Made by a program: the position numbers and the translations under genes | In this document: positions 60,888 through 64,000 of the stretch, one piece after another | Layout of the letters: every line of letters starts with the position of its first letter | Position numbering within the stretch: the stretch's first letter is position 1 | Assembly (NCBI RefSeq): GCF_003751845.1 | Contig: NZ_RJKQ01000002.1 | Location: forward strand, 868,001-932,000 | Length of the DNA stretch: 64,000 nt | Direction of reading: 5' to 3' | DNA from: Enterobacter sp. BIGb0383 | GTDB lineage: Bacteria > Pseudomonadota > Gammaproteobacteria > Enterobacterales > Enterobacteriaceae | The notes under the pieces: generated by a model | What the model was told of the DNA's origin: nothing | Seen by the model: the letters and a program-made list of their open reading frames with translations, nothing else | The model's database searches: none

Positions 60888-61595
60888 ATGTCCCGTAAAC
60901 TTTCTTTTGCCGTGGCAATCATTGCCGCGGCCTTCTCAGGCTACGCGCTGGCCGACGGTATCAACAGTTTTTCCCAGGCCAAAGCCGCCGGGGTAAAGGT
61001 CAATGCCGACGCCCCCGGTGATTTCTACTGCGGGTGCAAAATCAACTGGCAGGGTAAAAAAGGCGTCGTGGACCTGGCGTCCTGTGGCTATAAGGTGCGC
61101 AAGAACGAGAACCGCGCCAGCCGCATCGAATGGGAGCACGTGGTGCCCGCCTGGCAGTTTGGCCACCAGCGTCAGTGCTGGCAGGATGGCGGTCGCAAAA
61201 ACTGTTCCCGCGACCCGGTTTACCGCAAGATTGAAAGCGATATGCATAATCTGCAGCCGGCGGTCGGAGAAGTGAACGGGGATCGCGCTAACTTTATGTA
61301 CGGTCAGTGGAACGGCGGCGAAGGCCAGTACGGCCAGTGCGCCATGAAGGTCGATTTTAAAGGCAAGGTGGCCGAGCCACCGGTTCGTGCACGCGGTGCT
61401 ATCGCCCGAACGTATTTCTATATGCGCGACCAGTATCAGCTGACCCTCTCCCGTCAGCAGACCCAGCTGTTTAACGCCTGGGATAAGCAGTATCCGGTGA
61501 GCCGCTGGGAGTGCCAGCGCGATATCCGCATCGCGAAGGTTCAGGGGAATCACAACCCTTATGTGCAGCGCGCTTGCCTGGCGCAAAAGAGCTAA
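60888..61595 (+). CDS. endA: Periplasmic endonuclease I
   Basis: EndA is a non-specific periplasmic nuclease inhibited by tRNA. ATG 60888 gives 235 residues with signal [20 protein letters not shown]. The beta-beta-alpha metal motif lies around [14 protein letters not shown] and [20 protein letters not shown]. Several Cys pairs suggest periplasmic disulfides. Confidence 0.95.
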   Translation: MSRKLSFAVAIIAAAFSGYALADGINSFSQAKAAGVKVNADAPGDFYCGCKINWQGKKGVVDLASCGYKVRKNENRASRIEWEHVVPAWQFGHQRQCWQDGGRKNCSRDPVYRKIESDMHNLQPAVGEVNGDRANFMYGQWNGGEGQYGQCAMKVDFKGKVAEPPVRARGAIARTYFYMRDQYQLTLSRQQTQLFNAWDKQYPVSRWECQRDIRIAKVQGNHNPYVQRACLAQKS

Positions 61596-61664
61596 CCTAC
61601 ACTAGCGACAATTATTGATTCAGAGGGTGCGGTACGCTGCACCCGACAAACGGAATTTCAGACT

Positions 61665-62396
61665 ATGCGTATTCCCCGCATTTATCACCCCGAGACGCTG
61701 ACCGCAGGTAGCCAGATTGCGCTGGACGACGACGCGGCTAACCATATTGGCCGCGTGCTGCGCATGGGCGCGGGCCAGGCTCTTCAGCTGTTTGACGGCA
61801 GCAATCAGGTCTTCGAGGCAGAAATTGTCCACGCCGATAAAAAAAGCGTCCGGGTCAGCATCCTGCGCGGCGAGCTGGACGATCGCGAATCTCCTCTGCA
61901 TATCCACCTGGGACAGGTGATGTCCCGCGGGGAGAAGATGGAATTCACCATCCAGAAATCGATTGAGCTGGGTGTAAGCCTCATTACGCCACTTTTTTCT
62001 GAGCGCTGCGGCGTTAAACTGGATCCTGAGCGTCTGAATAAGAAGCTCCAGCAGTGGCAGAAGATCGCCATCGCCGCCTGCGAGCAGTGCGGTCGCAACC
62101 GGGTACCGGAAATTCGCCCGGCGATGGATCTCGAAGCCTGGTGCGCCGAGCAGGAAAACGGTCTGAAGCTGAACCTGCACCCGCGTGCCAGCGCCAGCAT
62201 CAACACGCTGCCGCTGCCGGTTGAGCGCGTGCGGCTGCTGATCGGCCCGGAAGGCGGCCTGTCAGCCGATGAAATCGCCATGACCGCACGCTACGACTTT
62301 ACTGATATTCTGCTGGGACCTCGCGTTCTGCGCACTGAGACTACTGCGCTCACCGCCATTACCGCACTACAAGTGCGCTTTGGCGATCTGGGATAA
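61665..62396 (+). CDS. rsmE: 16S rRNA m3U1498 methyltransferase
   Basis: RsmE methylates N3 of U1498 in 16S rRNA. The 243-residue SPOUT methyltransferase has an N-terminal PUA-like part and the C-terminal knot with [16 protein letters not shown] and [16 protein letters not shown]. It precedes gshB. Confidence 0.95.
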   Translation: MRIPRIYHPETLTAGSQIALDDDAANHIGRVLRMGAGQALQLFDGSNQVFEAEIVHADKKSVRVSILRGELDDRESPLHIHLGQVMSRGEKMEFTIQKSIELGVSLITPLFSERCGVKLDPERLNKKLQQWQKIAIAACEQCGRNRVPEIRPAMDLEAWCAEQENGLKLNLHPRASASINTLPLPVERVRLLIGPEGGLSADEIAMTARYDFTDILLGPRVLRTETTALTAITALQVRFGDLG

Positions 62397-62405
62397 AAAA
62401 AGGGC

Positions 62406-62525
62406 ATATGGCTACCTTATTTGCCATTCTGCCCCCGCTCAGTGCTCGCATCCTCACGTACTTTTGTACGCTCCGGGTGCTGTGCGCTGACCGGGAACAG
62501 ACTGCCTGCAACGATAACGCCATAT
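62406..62525. repeat. ERIC-like palindromic repeat in gshB leader
   Basis: ATATGGC (62406-62412) and GCCATAT (62519-62525) bound a 120-base imperfect palindrome. Its centre holds CACGTAC/GTACGCTCC like the ERIC core, though the rest is diverged. It would be transcribed in the rsmE-gshB interval. Confidence 0.55.
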
Positions 62526-62552
62526 AGCTCATTTTTATGGAGATAAAGAACA

Positions 62553-63500
62553 ATGATTAAGCTCGGCATCGTGATGGACCCCATCGCAAGCATCAACATC
62601 AAGAAAGACTCCAGTTTTGCCATGCTGCTGGAAGCCCAGCGTCGCGGCTATGAATTGCACTATATGGAGATGGCCGATCTATACCTGATCAACGGTGAAG
62701 CCCGCGCCCGTACCCGTCTGGTCAACGTTGAGCAGAACTATGACAGCTGGTACCAGTTCGGCAGCGAACAGGACCTGCCTCTGGCCGACCTCGACGTGAT
62801 TCTGATGCGTAAAGATCCGCCGTTTGATACCGAATTTATCTACGCGACCTATATCCTTGAGCGTGCGGAAGAGAAAGGCACCCTGATCGTTAACAAGCCG
62901 CAGAGCCTGCGTGACTGTAACGAGAAGCTGTTTACCGCCTGGTTCGCCGAACTGACGCCGGAGACGCTGGTCACCCGCAATAAGTCACAGCTGAAAGCCT
63001 TCTGGGAGAAGCACGGGGATATCATCCTCAAGCCGCTGGACGGCATGGGCGGCACGTCTATCTTCCGCGTTAAGCAGGGCGACCCTAACCTGGGCGTGAT
63101 TGCGGAAACCCTGACCGAGCTGGGTAACCGCTACTGTATGGCGCAGAACTACCTTCCGGCCATTAAAGACGGTGATAAGCGCGTGCTGGTCGTCGACGGC
63201 GAGCCGGTGCCTTACTGCCTGGCGCGTATTCCGCAGGGCGGCGAAACCCGCGGTAACCTGGCGGCCGGTGGCCGGGGTGAACCACGTCCGCTGAGCGAAA
63301 GCGACTGGGAGATTGCCCGCCGCGTTGGACCGACGCTGAAAGCGAAAGGGCTGATCTTTGTGGGCCTCGATATTATCGGCGACCGCCTGACCGAGATTAA
63401 CGTCACCAGCCCGACCTGCATCCGCGAGATCGAAGCCGAATTCCCGGTGTCTATCACCGGTATGCTGATGGACGCGATAGAGAAACGCCTCGCAAAATAA
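62553..63500 (+). CDS. gshB: Glutathione synthetase
   Basis: GshB joins gamma-glutamylcysteine and glycine using ATP. The 315-residue ATP-grasp protein begins MIKLGIVMDPIASINIKKDS. The ATP-binding region includes GDIILKPLDGMGGTSIFRVK, and metal-binding INVTSPTCIREIE is near the end. Confidence 0.97.
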   Translation: MIKLGIVMDPIASINIKKDSSFAMLLEAQRRGYELHYMEMADLYLINGEARARTRLVNVEQNYDSWYQFGSEQDLPLADLDVILMRKDPPFDTEFIYATYILERAEEKGTLIVNKPQSLRDCNEKLFTAWFAELTPETLVTRNKSQLKAFWEKHGDIILKPLDGMGGTSIFRVKQGDPNLGVIAETLTELGNRYCMAQNYLPAIKDGDKRVLVVDGEPVPYCLARIPQGGETRGNLAAGGRGEPRPLSESDWEIARRVGPTLKAKGLIFVGLDIIGDRLTEINVTSPTCIREIEAEFPVSITGMLMDAIEKRLAK

Positions 63501-63601
63501 TCACGGGATAGCGGGAGGGAACCCGCTATGAGTGACAGCGTACAACTTTACCCGCATACTGGGATTCGTTTATTTTTTGAACCAGGACAGAACCTCTGCC
63601 A

Positions 63602-64000
63602 ATGAATTTACAGCATCACTTTCTGATTGCCATGCCCACACTCCAGGACCCGATTTTCCGCCGTGCCGTGGTCTATATCTGCGAATACAACGATCAGGGT
63701 GCGATGGGGATTATCATCAATAAGCCGCTGGAAAATCTGAAGGTCGAAGGCATTCTGGAGAAACTGAAGATCGTGCCTGAACCGCGCGATCCGGCGGTGC
63801 GTCTCGATAAACCAGTTATGCTGGGTGGCCCACTGGCGGAAGATCGCGGGTTTATCCTGCACACCCCGCCCGCGTCCTTTTCATCGAGCATCCGCATCTC
63901 CGATAACACCATCATCACCACCTCCCGTGACGTGCTGGAAACCCTCGGCACCAGTGAACAGCCCAGCGAAGTCCTGGTGACGCTCGGCTACGCCTCCTGG
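63602..64000 (+). CDS. yqgE: UPF0301/AlgH family protein YqgE (3' end outside window)
   Basis: The first 133 residues are visible and the frame is open at the window edge. The N-terminus [20 protein letters not shown] and the block [20 protein letters not shown] are typical of AlgH/YqgE. In E. coli the gene precedes yqgF (ruvX). Function is unclear. ATG 63602 is chosen to match the family start. Confidence 0.92.
   Translation, partial: MNLQHHFLIAMPTLQDPIFRRAVVYICEYNDQGAMGIIINKPLENLKVEGILEKLKIVPEPRDPAVRLDKPVMLGGPLAEDRGFILHTPPASFSSSIRISDNTIITTSRDVLETLGTSEQPSEVLVTLGYASW

Overview
The window is a chromosomal segment of a gamma-proteobacterium of the Enterobacteriaceae. Gene order (idi, lysS-prfB-recJ-dsbC-xerD, fldB, cptA-sdhE, ygfZ, trhA, yqfB, bglA, ygfF, gcvPHT, ubiIH-pepP-ygfB, zapA-ssrS-ygfA, serA, rpiA, argP, yggE, argO, mscS, fbaA-pgk-epd, tktA, loiP, speB, speA, metK, galP, sprT, endA, rsmE, gshB, yqgE) follows the E. 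coli K-12 map around 63-66 min. The proteins are close to, but distinct from, the E. coli ones, and accessory genes differ; an Enterobacter-like species is the best guess (inference; no 16S rRNA is present).

Layout. 1-3932: a binding-protein-dependent ABC importer (binding protein cut by the window edge, fused permease, ATPase). 4069-4485: a secreted 20-residue-repeat protein. 4526-10992: a 6.4-kb integrated element in the 3' end of a tRNA-Gly(CCC) gene. 11128-64000: conserved backbone for cell-wall amidase activation, isoprenoids, translation, recombination, disulfide isomerisation, succinate dehydrogenase flavinylation, glycine cleavage, ubiquinone, serine, pentose phosphate, glycolysis, polyamines, S-adenosylmethionine, galactose uptake and glutathione. 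One accessory cassette (LysR regulator, MFS transporter, SDR enzyme; 26137-29256) lies between ygfF and gcvP.

The most interesting part is the 6.4-kb element. It has 20-bp direct repeats (attL/attR), paired 12-bp-period arm-type repeats at both ends, a tyrosine integrase translationally coupled to a DUF4145 protein, a KilA-N-like and a ribbon-helix-helix-like regulator, a candidate scaffold protein, a capsid-like protein, a lone opposite-strand membrane protein, and several very small ORFs. It has no recognisable replication, terminase, portal or tail gene. Its leftward module carries three promoters that look like those of T7-family single-subunit phage RNA polymerases, in at least two specificity classes: two end in CTATCACTATAGGGA and one is T3-like (AACCCTCACTACAGGGAG). 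A bacterial RNA polymerase would not be expected to use these. The simplest reading is a satellite of T7-like podophages (Autographiviridae): it sits in a tRNA gene, senses helper infection through the helper RNA polymerase, may use the tandem promoters as a T7-style replication origin, and makes its own capsid component to redirect or block helper assembly. This is inference from sequence alone.

Smaller observations: an ERIC element inserted in yqgB extends its reading frame into speA; a second ERIC-like hairpin lies in the gshB leader; prfB keeps its programmed frameshift; galP has two GalR-type operators and a CRP site.
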